Source: Diatrype stigma
Lineage: Eukaryota; Ascomycota; Sordariomycetes; Xylariales; Diatrypaceae
DNA length: 64,000 nucleotides
NCBI GenBank assembly: GCA_022225965.2
Contig: JAKJXP020000078.1
Location: 171,824 to 235,823 of the forward strand
Direction of reading: 5' to 3'
This document shows positions 35,542 to 48,362 of this stretch, in pieces (position 1 is the stretch's first letter; each line of letters opens with the position of its first letter). Position numbers and translations under genes: made by a program. Below the pieces are notes generated by a model. The model did no database searches and had not been told where the DNA came from. It saw only the letters and a list, made by a program, of their open reading frames with translations.

Positions 35542-36211
35542 CAGGGTTGTGATTTAGTTACTAATAGTTAGTCCGGCCCCGGACTAAAACTAATTTAGTT
35601 ATTCCAGTGCCGGACTAAAACTAACTAATATTCCTTAGTCCGATTACGTAATTTAGTTAGTTAGTAACTAAGAAAAAACTAAAGAATAATCTTAAACTTA
35701 AGAAATATTAAATTATTACATAAGTAATAAAATATAACCGATATTATAAAGATTAAATAAAATAAATAAGGTTTTATATAAGACTTATAATATAATTCCG
35801 TATATACGATTTTATATAATTTATTTTATACGTAATTTATGTATTAATAATTTTATATAAAAAATACTAACTAAAAGATATATTATATTTTATTCGTTTT
35901 TACGAATTTACTTATAAGTGCTATATAAAAGGTTCTTTAATTTAAACGTTATATAAATACATTATAAGCTTATAATTTTAAGGCTTAAGTTTTGGAATTT
36001 AAAAATTAAGCATTAGTTTTTAGTCTTTTTTTAGTTACTAACTAACTAACTAAAATTATTCCTTAGTTAGTCCGGCCTCGGACTAAAACTAATTTAGTTA
36101 TTCCAGGCCCGGACTAAAACTAAGAAAGTTAGTCCGGGTCCGGACTAAAACTAATTAGTTAGTTAGTAACTAAAAACGGACTAAAAACTAAGGAATAATT
36201 TCACAACCCTG
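35542..36211. mobile_element. Non-autonomous hAT-like element with palindromic subterminal repeats
   Basis: It begins CAGGGTTGTGA and ends TTCACAACCCTG, inverted ends that match the terminus of the hAT element at 44,272. Both subterminal regions carry repeated palindromes of the form TTAGTCCGGNNCCGGACTAAA, with TTAGTTAGTTAGTAACTAA between. The 400-base middle is AT-rich and non-coding. The 8 bases on each side (CGTAATCG and GGCAGAAC) do not match. Confidence 0.8.
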
Positions 36212-38222
36212 GGCAGAACCATAAGAAAAACCTTTGCCTTATTAATAGCCGATATTTCGGACATCCTTAATTGGGAACGGAAAAACGCCTTTATTTTCGA
36301 TTTAATTAAAAGCGACTTTAAGCATTTCCATAAAAACCGGACCTTTTTAAACGTATTAGTTATTACGGGAAATTTTAAAGTATATTTATCCAATAAAGCA
36401 ATCAAATGGCTAAGAGTTTTTTTCGATTCCAAGCTTAACTTTAAAAAGTACGTATTTAAGTGAACTATTAAGGCCTTACGTGCCGCTAATTATATCCGCC
36501 ATTTTAATAAAGTAATAAAGGGATTATTACTAGATAAAACCGTAATAGCAGCAAAAACTTACGTATTTTCGGTGGCTATTTATGGCGCAAAAGCTTAATA
36601 TTTAGGGAAGGAACGCCCAGCGATTAAAAAATAGGGTCTCGCATTTATAGGCGTCCTGGGATATTTCGTAATTTCCGATAAGCCATTTAAAATCGCCGCT
36701 AAAACAACGCTTTCAATTTGGCGTACCATTAATATCCCCATTTTGTATCGTAAATTCGGCATTCCCCTTGCGAAAGTGGTATACGAGCAAATACGAAAAT
36801 AATACGTTATCCGGTTCCGTAGCCTGAACCCGGCCTATTCGGTTATATAACCCGCCAACTAACCAAAAAAACGTTGGCCCATGCGATTGCAACTGGCGTC
36901 GAATTTAACGGCAAAATGCCCCCGTCCTTTATTCCTAAATAAGAAGTGGCCAAATAAACCGCTATCCGTTTTAGCCGATAAAAAGAAAGAAAAAAACGCC
37001 CATAAAAGGTAATTCGAATCCGTTTTTTCCCGAAACCTGGTTATTTATTTTAATAATTCCAAAATCGACCGAATTGGTTAGGGCTTTGTTGCTTATTAAG
37101 GTAACAAACGCTTATATGTAACTAATGGATTACTTTTAAACGCAAAAGTTTTCGATAGTAAAATAATAGCCGCACGTAAGGCGGCTTAATAAGCAAAAAA
37201 CGTATGGTATAACTTAAACCTTTTTTTTACGGGCTTACATTTTTATATCGATAATACGGCAATTATTCGATATATTTTCGAATACCTATCGGATAATTCT
37301 TAACGAAACTTTCTCGATTTCCATTAAGCCGTTTTCCGAATCCGATTATTAGCCTTTTTTATCCAGTAGGCTCCCGGATACGTCGAAATCGAAAGCACCG
37401 AAGCCGCGGACGCCCAAACTAAGCTAGGCGCAAAGCGACCGGCTATCGACGATAACGACCACATTATTAATACCATAACCTTTATCCATTTTAGACGCAT
37501 TAATCGGAAAAAACGTTTATTCGTTTTTTTTACTTAATGGTTTTGTAATATATCCCTTTTTTATTAACGCTAAAGGCTCGAAGCAAAAAAGTTCCTTAAG
37601 AAGCTTTCTTTTGTTCGAATAATTTTGTATCGTTTTTTTATAAAACGTTTCGGCCATAAGGATTTCGTTAATTATTATATACGCTTTAATTATTTTAATT
37701 TTATTATTAAGTATTAATGCCGATGCGGGGCCGAAAAGAAACCAGGCTACGTTGTTTTTTGCGACTTATTTTAGGGCGCCCTTCGGACCTTAAGGATTCG
37801 GTACGGGCGTAAAGCGGACGAATTCTTCGGCCATAATGGCCACCGAAACTTCGTAGCCTTCGTCGAAAAGGCACGCCTTTATGGGATGCTAGCGAAGAAG
37901 TAAAACAACATTTTTAAACGTTACTTTAAAGGATAAGTAACGGATAATAACGAGGCTCCGGAAGGAAATAATCATTTGTCGGAAGAATAAAAACCCTTTC
38001 CTATATTAAACCCTAATACGTTCGCGCTTTATTTTGGGCCTTTACGACCCTTAATACTTCAGCCGTTCCATATATTAAACAGTATCGGACCTTATGTAGT
38101 TTTAGTTATCCTGTACTTTCATATCCCTTTCGGGGGTGGCCTGTATGTAACTAGGTACACTAGCTAAATAGGTCCACCCGGACGTAAAAATTCATCATCA
38201 TCATCATCATCATCTTATTGTT

Positions 38223-40185
38223 TTAATTCCGCGAATAAAACGTATAACGCTTCGCCGTCGAAATAAACGTTTCCGATAATAACGTTATTAATTTATACGA
38301 CGACCGCGTTCTTAATAACAAAAGGACGCAATTACGTAATACTAAGAATTGGGTTTTTTCGGACGTATATAAGGACTTTAAAATATTCCATTTAATTTTT
38401 TACCGGCGAAAAGGTATTATATCGGAAATGGGTTTTAGTTTGTTTTTTATTATAAAACGTTATTATTTATGGCTTTTATATTAATACGACGTCCGTTTTT
38501 ATGTCGTTTGCCGTTTTAAATGCTATATCGTATATGTTACCCTTTTATTTATCCTTACGGATATTAATTTATATTATAAGCAATTATTTAAAAAATCGGG
38601 CGGTATTATTATGAAAAAACCGGGGTCGTTCCGTTATCTTTAACGGTCGTAAAAGTTAATTTTTTTCCAAACATATTGCGCTTTTCTCTTTTCGTCGGTT
38701 TCTTAATTATAAAAATCGGATTCTTTTTCGGAAAGGATTATTTTACGTAAGCGAAAAGTATTTGCTAATTCGTTAATATCGTTATTAGGCCTTATTGCTA
38801 GGACATTTCTAACGATGGCTTCGTAAAATCGAATCTAGCGCTTATTTGTTACCTGGATAACGTTTAAAATAAGAGGGCCCGTTAATATGGGATACTCCTT
38901 TATTTTCTTTTCGTCGTCGTATAAGGGGTCGTCCCTTTTTTTTTCGGCGTTATCGATGTAAATATCCTCGCCGTCTTTTTCGCCGTCTTTTCTAGTCGTA
39001 TTCCTAACTACGGTAGTAGCAGCAACGGCAGCAATATGGATAAGGACGGAAGTAAAAGCGGAAATAAGGGATTAGGATAATATCCGTCGTGCTATTTATA
39101 ACGGCAAAAAAAGGAAAGGCGGTTGAAATTCCCTAGGGGTTCTAGGACCTGTCGGAATAAAAGACCCCATAGGGTTATTCTTTTTTTTTTTGCTTTATTG
39201 GCGGATGCCGAGATTTAAGCCTGGGCCTAAACCGACGCTTGGATTTGGGCCTGCTATACCAGTTATTAGGTTTTTTTTTTCCCGTAATATTTTGTTATAT
39301 TGTTATTTGCTTAATTATTTTATTTCGGCTAATTATTATTTAATTAGCCGAACGATTTTGCCATCCTTTTTATTAATCGAATCGGATATGCTAGCAAATC
39401 GAATTTATAAAAGCCGCAATAATTGAAGCATTTAACTTCATTTTCATAAACGCCCTTTTAACGAATAGCTTCGTATACTTTATAGCCCTTGTTATATTAT
39501 TAATAACGTAAATCGTTATTATAATATCGCCCATTATAAAAGCTTAAGCAGATTTGGCATTAAATAATTTTGGAAATCCTAATAATAAGTTTTTTTAAAC
39601 GGAAATTAAATACTTTAAAGCATTTAATAATTTAGGAAAATGCTACGACCCATTTTTGGGTCGGAATATCCGGTACGTATCGCTTAAAGCGATATAAGGA
39701 AATGGGATCGACGCCCGTTTAAGCGACGACTTCGGCTTTAATAACCGTATCAATAAATTAAGGACCTACATAAATACGGAATTCCTTTAAAACCTTAATT
39801 AAAATGTATATATACCAGTTTTTAGCTTTTTTAATAATTAAACCTTTTATTTTAAAGGCTTCGTCGAAAATATACTGTTTAGCGATATTATTACGAAAAC
39901 GTAACGTTTATTCGGTCTTAACTTTTTAAGTATCGATAATTTCGCACAAATTAAGCTTTAAGATATCCATTATTATAGCCCGAATGTTTACAAAATATAG
40001 GACGTATCATGGATGGTTAGAAATAAGTCGGAAAAAAAAGCGATTATCGGCCTTTTTTGCTGGCTAAAGTATTAATCGGTTGGGGCCAGGGCTTAAGGAA
40101 TGCATTCCTTTGGGCTTCCTGGATTTCCTCGCTACGTTAATCCAATTCTGGGCTTTCCGGGCTTAATTACCGTTAATCATTAAGA
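38223..40185 (-). mobile_element. 3'-truncated LINE copy (ORF1 and endonuclease part)
   Basis: From right to left on the minus strand: the ORF1 start near 40,070, ORF1 with a knuckle-like region near 39,400, the G-rich ORF1-ORF2 junction (39,120-39,190), and the endonuclease region down to 38,223, where the tail of the plus-strand LINE meets it. Confidence 0.7.
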
Positions 40186-43100
40186 AGGTTCGGAAATTGT
40201 TTTTAAGCTTATATTAGTTTATTATATTATAAATTAACTTGTTTGAAATAACGTTAGCTATCCGCCGTTCTTAATATTGCTTCTTTATTCGCTAAATGGT
40301 GGATTTATGTTCCTTCGCCGTATCCGGATCCGGGATTCCGTTTTTTGCTGCCGATTGTTACATCCGTTTAGTAACTTCGTCGCATTTTTCCGTCCATTAC
40401 GATACGTTTCGTTTATGATTATATCTAGGCTTTTTTAACGCCTTTATTACGTAATTAAGCGTTTTTAGTAGTTAAAAGGTTAAATCTTTGCATTTCTGGG
40501 TTAACGTAAGTATCGCGGATCTTTTAATTTAATACGTATAAATAAATTGGAAAAACTTTAGGGCCGCATTTAATAAAAAAATAACTTTGGATTTAAGGAC
40601 CTTAACGGATTTGCCGACCGATATTTTACCAATTAGCATATAATAGTCGGAATTCGTATATATATTGCTATCGACTTTTATTGTATTTCTTAATATATTA
40701 AAGGCCATAAGGTCGATGGTATTGCCTAGATAATACGTAGGTTCGTCTTTATTAAGGACTTGGAAATCTTAATTTTTAAACCAATCCGTTATTTTTTGCT
40801 TTGAACCGTTATGTCGTTTTCGTTATCGTGCCTATTACGTTTAATGAACGGCATTAAAGTCCTTCGTTATTACTTTTTAAAAGCTAGGCGCTTATCATTT
40901 TAATTTAACGAATAAAACGTAAAATGCTCCGTTATTAAAATAAATATTCCCGATAATAATATCGTTAATTTGTATGATAATCGCGTTTTTAATAACGAAA
41001 GGACGCAATTACGTAGTATTAAGAATCGGATTTTTTCGGACGTATATAAAAACCTTGGAATATTCCGTTTAATCTTTTACCGGCGAAAAGGTATCGTATC
41101 GGAAATGGGTTTTGGTTTGTTTTTTGTTATGGAATATTATTATTTATGGCTTTTATATTAATACGACGTCCGTTTTTACGTCGTTTACCGTTTTAAGTGC
41201 TATGTTATATATGGTACCTTTTTTTTATTTTTGTGGATATTAACTTATATTATAAGCAGTTATTTAGGAAATCGGGCGGTACTGCTATAAAAAGGCCGGA
41301 ATCGTTCCGTTATTTCTAACGATCGTAAAAATCTGCTTTTTTCCGAACGTATTGCGTTTTCTTTTTTTCGTCGGTTTCCCAACTATAAGGGTCGGATTTT
41401 TTTTCGAAAGGAATTATCCTACATAAGCGGAAAGTATTTATTAATTCGTCGACATTATCGTTAGCCCCTATTGCTAAGGCATTTCTAGCAATGGCTTTGC
41501 AAAATCGGGCCTGGCGTTTATTTATTGCCTGAATAACGTTTAGGATAAAAAGGCCCGTTAGTATAGGATACTTCTCGTATACGGGATCGTTCCCTTTTTT
41601 TTTTGGCGTCGTCGATATAAGTGTCCTCGCCGTTTTTCTTATCGTTTTTTATACTTCTGGCCACGGTAATGGCAACGACGGCAGCAATATGGGCAAAAAC
41701 GGAAACGAAAGCGGATATAAAAGGTTAAGGTAATATTTGCCGTATTATTTATAACGGCGGAAAAGAAAAAAGTAATCGAGGTTCCCTAAGGGTCCTGGGG
41801 CCCGCCGGGATAAAAAATCCCATAAGGTTATCTTTTTCTTTTGTTTTAGCGGATGCCGAAATTTAGGCCTAAGCTTAAACCTAAGCTAATACTTAAACCT
41901 GGGCCTATTGTGCCAATTGGGGTTTTTTTTTCCGCAGTATTTTGTTATATTATTATTCGCTTAATTATCTTATTTCGGCCAGTTATTGTTTAATTAATCG
42001 GACGATTTTGCCGTCCTTCCTTATTAATCGAATCGAATATGCTAACGAATCGAATTTATAAAGGCCGCAACAGTTGGAGCATTTAACTTTATTTTCGCAA
42101 ACGCCTTTTTAACGGATAGCTTCGTATATTTTATAACCCTTGCCACATTATTAATAGCATAAATCGTTATTACAATGTCGCCCATTATAAAAGCCTAAAC
42201 AAATTTAGCATTACGTAATTTTAAGGATCTTAATAATAAAATTTCCTAAGCGCAAACTAAATACCTTAAAGCGTTTAATAGTTTAAAAAAAATAACGATC
42301 CATTTTTACGTAAAAGCGCCGGAAACGTACCGTTTAAAGCGATATAAGGAAATGAGATTTACGTTTATCTGGACGACTGCTTCGGCTTTAATAATCGCAT
42401 CAATAAGCTAAAGGCCTACGTAAATACGGAATTCCTTTGGAACCCCGACGAGAATATATGTATGCCAATTTTTAGCCCCTTCGATAACCAGGCCTTTTAT
42501 CTTAAAAGTTTCGTTAAGAATATGCTGCTTAGCGGTATTATTACGGAATCGTAACGTCTAATTAGTTTTAACTTTTTAAGCGTTAACAATTTCCCGCAAA
42601 TTAAGCTTAAAGGTATTTACGACTATGGCTCAAACGTTTGCCGAACGCAATGCGTACCATGGATAATCGGAAATAAGGCGGAAAAAAAAGCGGTTATCGG
42701 CCTTTTCCGCGGATTAAGGTTATATTAATCGATTGGAACCGGAACCTACAAGTTGCGTTCCTTTTTTTTGGATTTCCTTACCACGTTAATCCAATCCTGG
42801 GCTTTTCCATTCCTAAAACGGACTGCCGTTACGTACGATTGGAATTAAGATAATACAAATAACGATAACATGGCCGTATTTTCTAAAGGATGCGATACAA
42901 AAGATATACGTCGTTCGCGAAATAAGGGCGTATTTTTAAGGGATTCATTAAAAACGAAGTTAATAGGATCCTTTAACGGTATTAACGAAAAGGCATAACG
43001 AAAGGCAATTAAATCACTTATCTTGGAACGCATAACGTAAAAAAAAAAAGGAAAAAAGTTTTTCGGGCTTTCCGCGTCTATTAGGCTTACGATTAATTAT

Positions 43101-43690
43101 TTGATTTATTAATGCGCCAACCGGGCCCATTATTAATATATAGGCATAAATTATTGGAATACATTTCGGGCGATATCGAAAAATAAAAAGTAAGTTATAA
43201 ACATTTCGAATTTAGCCCGGATATTTTATTTTTTCTTTTTACGCATTAGCCTAATTGCGGCCAAAATAGAATTTATTAGGGGGTTTTTGGAAGTCCCTAG
43301 GAAGGATTAGGTAAAGAGATTTCCCTGGGACTTATGTTTTTTCGGAGCGCCAGGTTTCGTTGCTGCCGTTTTGTCGTTTAATCTCTTTAAAACGAAAGGT
43401 ATAGCTTTTGGGTTGTTACTATTATTAGCCATCGTAAATGTAAATGGATTCATAAAAATAGTGAAAACCGGTTTCTTAAAACCTGCTTCGGGGGTTTGTT
43501 ACGGAGGGATTAAGGGCCGCTAAGAATGGACGGTATCCGATATCCTCGAAGGGTTGCCTAATTCAAAGGCAGAAATAAATAAGGCTCACGATATAAAAGA
43601 GAACTAAGCAAAAACGAGTCTTAATAAAGTATAAAGGTAGGAAAAGAGAGTTATAAGAAGATGCTTTAGTTATTGGTAAACGTTAAAAAG
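40186..43690 (-). mobile_element. 3'-truncated LINE copy with full 5' leader
   Basis: On the minus strand this copy begins with the 5' leader (about 43,690-43,440), then ORF1 from an ATG near 43,433 (MANNSNNPKAIPFVLKRLND), a second ORF1 block (42,700-42,000), the junction (41,770-41,880), and the endonuclease region (41,760-40,870) into the linker. It stops at about 40,186 next to another LINE copy. Confidence 0.7.
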
Positions 43691-43855
43691 GGTAATTCCA
43701 TTTATTTTAAACCAAAGTAAGTTCGTAAACGGAAAGGGCTTAGCTTATTTAGCCTTAAGGTTTGCATTTTTAAGGACGTATAATAATAATAATAATGATA
43801 TATTTTTATGTCCGGATGGATTTATTTAGCTGTTTATTTTAACGGTTCCAGGGTC
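43691..43855 (-). mobile_element. LINE 3' tail fragment
   Basis: The segment has AAATCCATCCGGACATAAAA on the minus strand followed by an (ATT)n tract (43,782-43,802), the RIP-altered form of the (CAT)n tail. Only the last 60 or so bases of the element are recognisable. The preceding 80 bases are unclassified. Confidence 0.55.
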
Positions 43856-44271
43856 GACCGTATAGGCTGGGGCTTTATCCTTTATTAAGGCGGCCAATAC
43901 GTTTACGCTTTTTATAGGCTATTGCTTAACGCAAAAGTCTTCGACGAAAAGTTTGTCGCCGTTCGATAAGCAGTTTTATAAATAAAAAACAACTAATATA
44001 ACCTAAATACTTTCCCTTTAAGCATATACTTTTATATCGACAATATCGCAATTATCCGGTATTTTATAAGTAATTTATTAAATAACTTTTAAAGCGATTT
44101 CCTTTAATTTTACGAAGCCATCGTATATATTTGCCCTAGGATCTTTTCCATTTAATGGGCCCTTAAATACGTCGATATCGAAAAAGACGAAGCAATAAAC
44201 GTCCAGGCTAAGCTTAGAATTAACCTTTTCGTCGAACATATATCCGATAATTTCTTTCGAATTATGATCTT
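43856..44271 (+). mobile_element. LINE RNase H fragment
   Basis: It reads as the RNase H part of the LINE (RIGWGF-like start near 43,863) and is cut at 44,271 by the hAT terminus. I did not find the continuation of this copy on the far side of the hAT relic. Confidence 0.65.
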
Positions 44272-45954
44272 CAGGGTTGTGAAATTATTCCTTAGTTTTT
44301 AGTCCGTTTTTAGTTACTAACTAACTAATTAGTTTTAGTCCGGACCCGGATTAACTTTCTTAGTTTTAGTCCGGGCCTGGAATAATTAAATTAGTTTTAG
44401 TCCAAGGCCGGATTAATTAAGGAATAATTTTAGTTAGTTAGTTAGTAACTAAAAAAAGACTAAAAACTAATTAACTTTATACTTTTTTTAAAGATTTATA
44501 TATAAAAGGTAAAATACAAAATAAAGATCCCTTTAAAAAGAAATAAGAAAATAATACAAAAACGTTTTTAATTATCCGATTCATTTTCCTTTTCGTTATT
44601 TTCGAATTGCTTTTGTAAAGCCTTAATATTTTTAATTTTCCAGCTCTTTAATAAGGTTAATCACTTAATCGTTTCGGGAGATAATTTATTTCGGTTTTTC
44701 GTAATTATATTGCTAGAAATCGAGAATTTCCGTTCGATGGAAGCTGTAGTAGCCGGTATACCTAGAAAACGACGGGCCATAATACTTAAGACTGGAAACC
44801 GGTCTTTATTATTATTCCACCATTTTAAAATATCGGTCTGCTTTTTTGTTAATAAAATAATAATAACCTATATTAAGCTATTAATAAAACGTACCCCTTT
44901 AATACAATTTCCTTCGTTTAAATATATTCGTATTTCGTTATTTTCGTTAAATGACGAAGAAATATAAATATCGTCTTCTGAACTGTGATCGGATTGATTT
45001 GGATTTAAATCTTCGTTATCGTCGTTTAATTCGTCGAAAGAATAATTTGCAGATTGCGCCGGTATTATTTCTTTTTTCGTCTTATAATTTAACGTTAATT
45101 AAAAGTATAAAATAAATAAGGAAAATTAACTTACCGGTTATATTTTTCTTGAAATAAATCGATAATATCGTACTTAATATTGATATAGTAATATAATAAA
45201 CCGCCGGCTTAAAAATGACTGATTTTATAAATAGGATTTAAAATAATACTAAATAAATAAAGCTTATAACGATATAAAAAAGCTTCGGTAAATTTTCTGG
45301 GATAATAATCGTTTAATTTATATACGCCTTTTTTAATGGCGTCCATAAATTCCCGTAATATAAGTAACTAAAAAAAGAATTAGCTTTATAACGAGTTTTT
45401 CTTTTAAAGAAAAACTTTGCTTACTATAGTATTTTTCGTTTCTAATTGCCGTCGATATTCGTATATAAGGTTATTTAGATTTTTCCAAATAGAATAAACC
45501 ATTAATAAGCCTTGGAATATAGTGGTATAAACTTCGCCTTATAAATAAACGAACGGTTTAACGAATATTTCGAATATACGTTTTAATTCCTGAAGGCTGT
45601 ATTAATCCATGTTATTAGGAAATATCGTTTTAAATTCGGCATGGCGGGTATTTCGTTTAATGTATTTTAACGGTTCTTTTAATTCGAGAAACGTCGAAAT
45701 CATGCGATACGTAGAATTCTATCGAATATGATTGTTTTTAATTTAATTAATATAATAAAAAGAAAAAAGGAAAAAAGGGGTTTATACTTATTGGAATAAT
45801 TCTTTTATTATAATCGGACATTAAAATACCATCGGCTTTTGCTTTCGTAATTCCGGATAAAAAGTCCCGTCGTACATCAGTAATATATTTCGTTAAAACG
45901 GCAATACGACGAATCCAATTAATAAGACCTAAATTTAATTAATTACTTAAACCT

Positions 45955-46072
45955 AATAAAACAAATAAAACAAATAAAACAAATAAAACAAATAAAACAA
46001 ATAAAACAAATAAAACAAATAAAACAAATAAAACAAATAAAACAAATAAAACAAATAAAACAAATAAAACAA
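45955..46072 (+). repeat. 9-bp tandem repeat ACAAATAAA, about 12 copies
   Basis: A nearly perfect microsatellite-like array inside the hAT relic. Its CA dinucleotides are intact in every unit, unlike the surrounding mutated DNA. Confidence 0.9.
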
Positions 46073-47023
46073 TAATAAACCTACTTTTAAATTCTTCTGG
46101 TTCTTCGATTAATTCGTCGTCGGCATTAAAGTTAAGTACGGCAACGTTAGTATAATGTGATATAAATTCGATAACGCTTTCGTTCGATATATAATCCGAA
46201 AGTATATTTTAAATAATAATATTTAAAACGTAGATAATACAGCAAATATCGAAAGTAAATTCGGTATATAATCGATTTTGATATATTTCCGAAAAACGCC
46301 TCATAAATGTATTATTATTAAAGGCGTTATTTCGAGAAATATTAAGATATGTAATTAATAAAACAAAGAAATAAAGTAAAAAGATAAATTAACGTACCTA
46401 AAGATATTTTGTATTCGAATTATAAAGTAATGCTATAAAACGTTTTCGAACTTTTCGAAAAAATAAACGCCCGTATGATTAAATATTAAATCTTTAAAGC
46501 CGATTAACTTATAAATTAAGTTAAAATCGGAATTAATAAAACAAATAATAATACCCATAAAAAATATATTTAAATTCGAACTCCAAATATCGAATAATAA
46601 GGAAAATTTGCCGTATAAAGCGATATTTTGTTGTAATTGGATATTAAAGGTGGCTAAGGCGTCTTAAAAAGTGGTTTCTAAAATTATTTTTATTTTTCAC
46701 TTATTAATTATAGGCGATTTACTTTATTACGTTAATTAAGCTTTAAAATATAACTTATTATATAAAACGAAAATACTTACGGATTATAATATTTAAGTAA
46801 ATCCTGAAATGATTCTGAGTTTAAGGTATTAAACGATAGGTTATTTTCGATAATAACGTTTAATATCTTTAAATAAGCTTCGTCTTCGTCGAAGGTATTT
46901 CGGTTTTGTATAATCGTATTATTTCGCGGCCGTTTTCGAATTTGCAAATTAAAGAATATACTAGATTGAGATTCGGTTATTTCCGTTTCTATTAATTATA
47001 TAATTAATAAATAAATATATCCC

Positions 47024-47464
47024 TTAATATAATAAAGGTATAAAATAACTTATTTTTCTTTCTCGTTGCTTCGCTTTTTTCGTTATATACAATTGCCGGG
47101 TGTTTGCGTTCATAATGGCGTTAAAAGTTCGAGCTTTGAAAGCTAGCAACTGAAGCTTCAGATTTAAAGTTGCAACTAAAAAGGTTAATAAAAACAATAA
47201 ATAAATAACGTATAAATTAATAACTAACCTAATACAAGTAATAATCATTTTACGGGACTTGGGTAATTCAATAGGTAATAGGATACGCGTAAATAAACCG
47301 TTTTTAAAGATATAAATAAAGGATTGGACATCGGGGGTTAATTTAAAACTAGGAAGGTTTTCTTTAGTTACTGAAGCAGTTGTAGGGTTTTTTGAATTTT
47401 GGGATTCGGAAGGCCCAGGAGTAGAAAAAAAAGAATCAAGATCGAAAACGTCGGAAAAGGCCAT
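47024..47464 (-). pseudogene. N-terminal part of hAT transposase
   Basis: A 146-codon open frame starts MAFSDVFDLDSFF with a Ser/Pro/Thr-rich segment, then a stretch expected to be a BED-type zinc finger whose Cys/His pattern is no longer clear (DVQSFIYIFKNGLF ... ITCIR). A hydrophobic middle part looks like translated intron. The hAT assignment comes from its place upstream of the dimerisation domain. Confidence 0.6.
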
Positions 47465-47670
47465 GGTTAAAAAGCTGTAAATAAAATACTTAATAAGGGT
47501 AAATTGTATATAATAAAATATAAAATAAATACGTAACTTAAGGATAAATAGAAAAGAACAAAGGGAAATAATGGGAAATGGAATGGGTTATTATATAAAT
47601 GTATAATCCATATGTTAAAGTATAATTATTAATACAATGCGGATTTTAATTAAGCCCGGTTATTAGTTCC
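47465..47670. other. AT-rich flank between hAT relic and minisatellite
   Basis: Nothing coding is visible. It would be the 5' region of the transposase gene. Confidence 0.4.
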
Positions 47671-48198
47671 GTATTAGAAATCAACTGTATTGGACGATCG
47701 GACGGACTTTAATTAAACCCGTATTACAAATTAACCTAATCGGAGGAATTGCATACCGGCTTACTGTTATTATTAATTCCGTATTAGAAATCAACTATAT
47801 TGGACGATCGGACGGACTTTAATTAAACCCGTATTATAAATTAACCTAATCGGAGGAATTACATACCGGCTTACTGTTATTATTAATTCCGTATTAGAAA
47901 TCAACTGTATCGGACGACCGGACGGACTTTAATTAAACCCGTATTACAAATTAACCTAATCGGAGGAATTATATATCGGCTTACTGTTATTATTAATTCC
48001 GTATTAGAAATTAATTATATCGAACGATCGGACGGACTTTAATTAAACCCGTATTATAAATTAACCTAATCGGAGGAATTACATACCGGCTTATTGTTAT
48101 TATTAATTCCGTATTAGAAATTAACTGTATCGGACGACCGGACGGACTTTAATTAAACCCGTATTACAAATTAACCTAATCGGAGGAATTACGTACCG
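47671..48198 (+). repeat. 110-bp minisatellite, 4.8 copies
   Basis: GTATTAGAAATCAACTNTAT recurs at 47,671, 47,781, 47,891, 48,001 and 48,111, an exact 110-base period. Each unit is itself made of two related halves, one starting CCGTATTAGAAATCAACT, the other CCGTATTACAAATTAACCT. The copies differ mainly by C/T and G/A changes. Confidence 0.95.
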
Positions 48199-48362
48199 CT
48201 TACGATTTATATAATACCTTTTTTCTTTCCTGTAATTCATTCTTGGTTTTTTCGTCTTTACCTATACAGTATACAAAAACCCCATTATAACCATTGATTT
48301 CCCCTTTATTATCTTATTTATACCTTTCATTTATTCTTTACCTTTCTTCCTTTTGCCCATTA

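Larger units (their letters stand above)
33496..38222 (+). mobile_element. LINE copy interrupted by a hAT-like element, RIP-degraded
   Basis: The left part (33,496-35,541) has ORF1, the ORF1-ORF2 junction and the start of the endonuclease region. The right part (36,212-38,222) resumes in reverse transcriptase, then RNase H (about 37,070-37,330), the C-terminal Cys/His block (about 37,715-37,780) and the 3' end with a clean (TCA)n tail. Comparison with the copy at 55,446-60,930 shows that about 1.7 kb between the two flanks is missing. Confidence 0.75.
44272..47464 (-). mobile_element. hAT transposon relic with degraded transposase
   Basis: The left terminus starts CAGGGTTGTGAAATTATTCC and has the same palindromic subterminal repeats as the short element at 35,542. 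On the minus strand the C-terminal hAT dimerisation domain is readable at about 44,635-44,840: WWNNNKDRFPVLS, then RRFLGIPATTAS, ERKFSISSN. The family consensus there is ATTASSERKFS; only Ser-to-Ile and a few stops differ. The transposase start is at 47,464 (MAFSDVFDLDSFFSTPG) with a plausible intron near 47,170-47,230. No matching right-hand terminus (TCACAACCCTG) occurs to its right in the window, so the element is probably truncated. Confidence 0.8.

Noticed and set aside
27629..48198. CRISPR-like appearance of the 15-bp and 110-bp arrays
   Set aside because: The copies are directly abutting tandem repeats without unique spacers, in fungal nuclear DNA.
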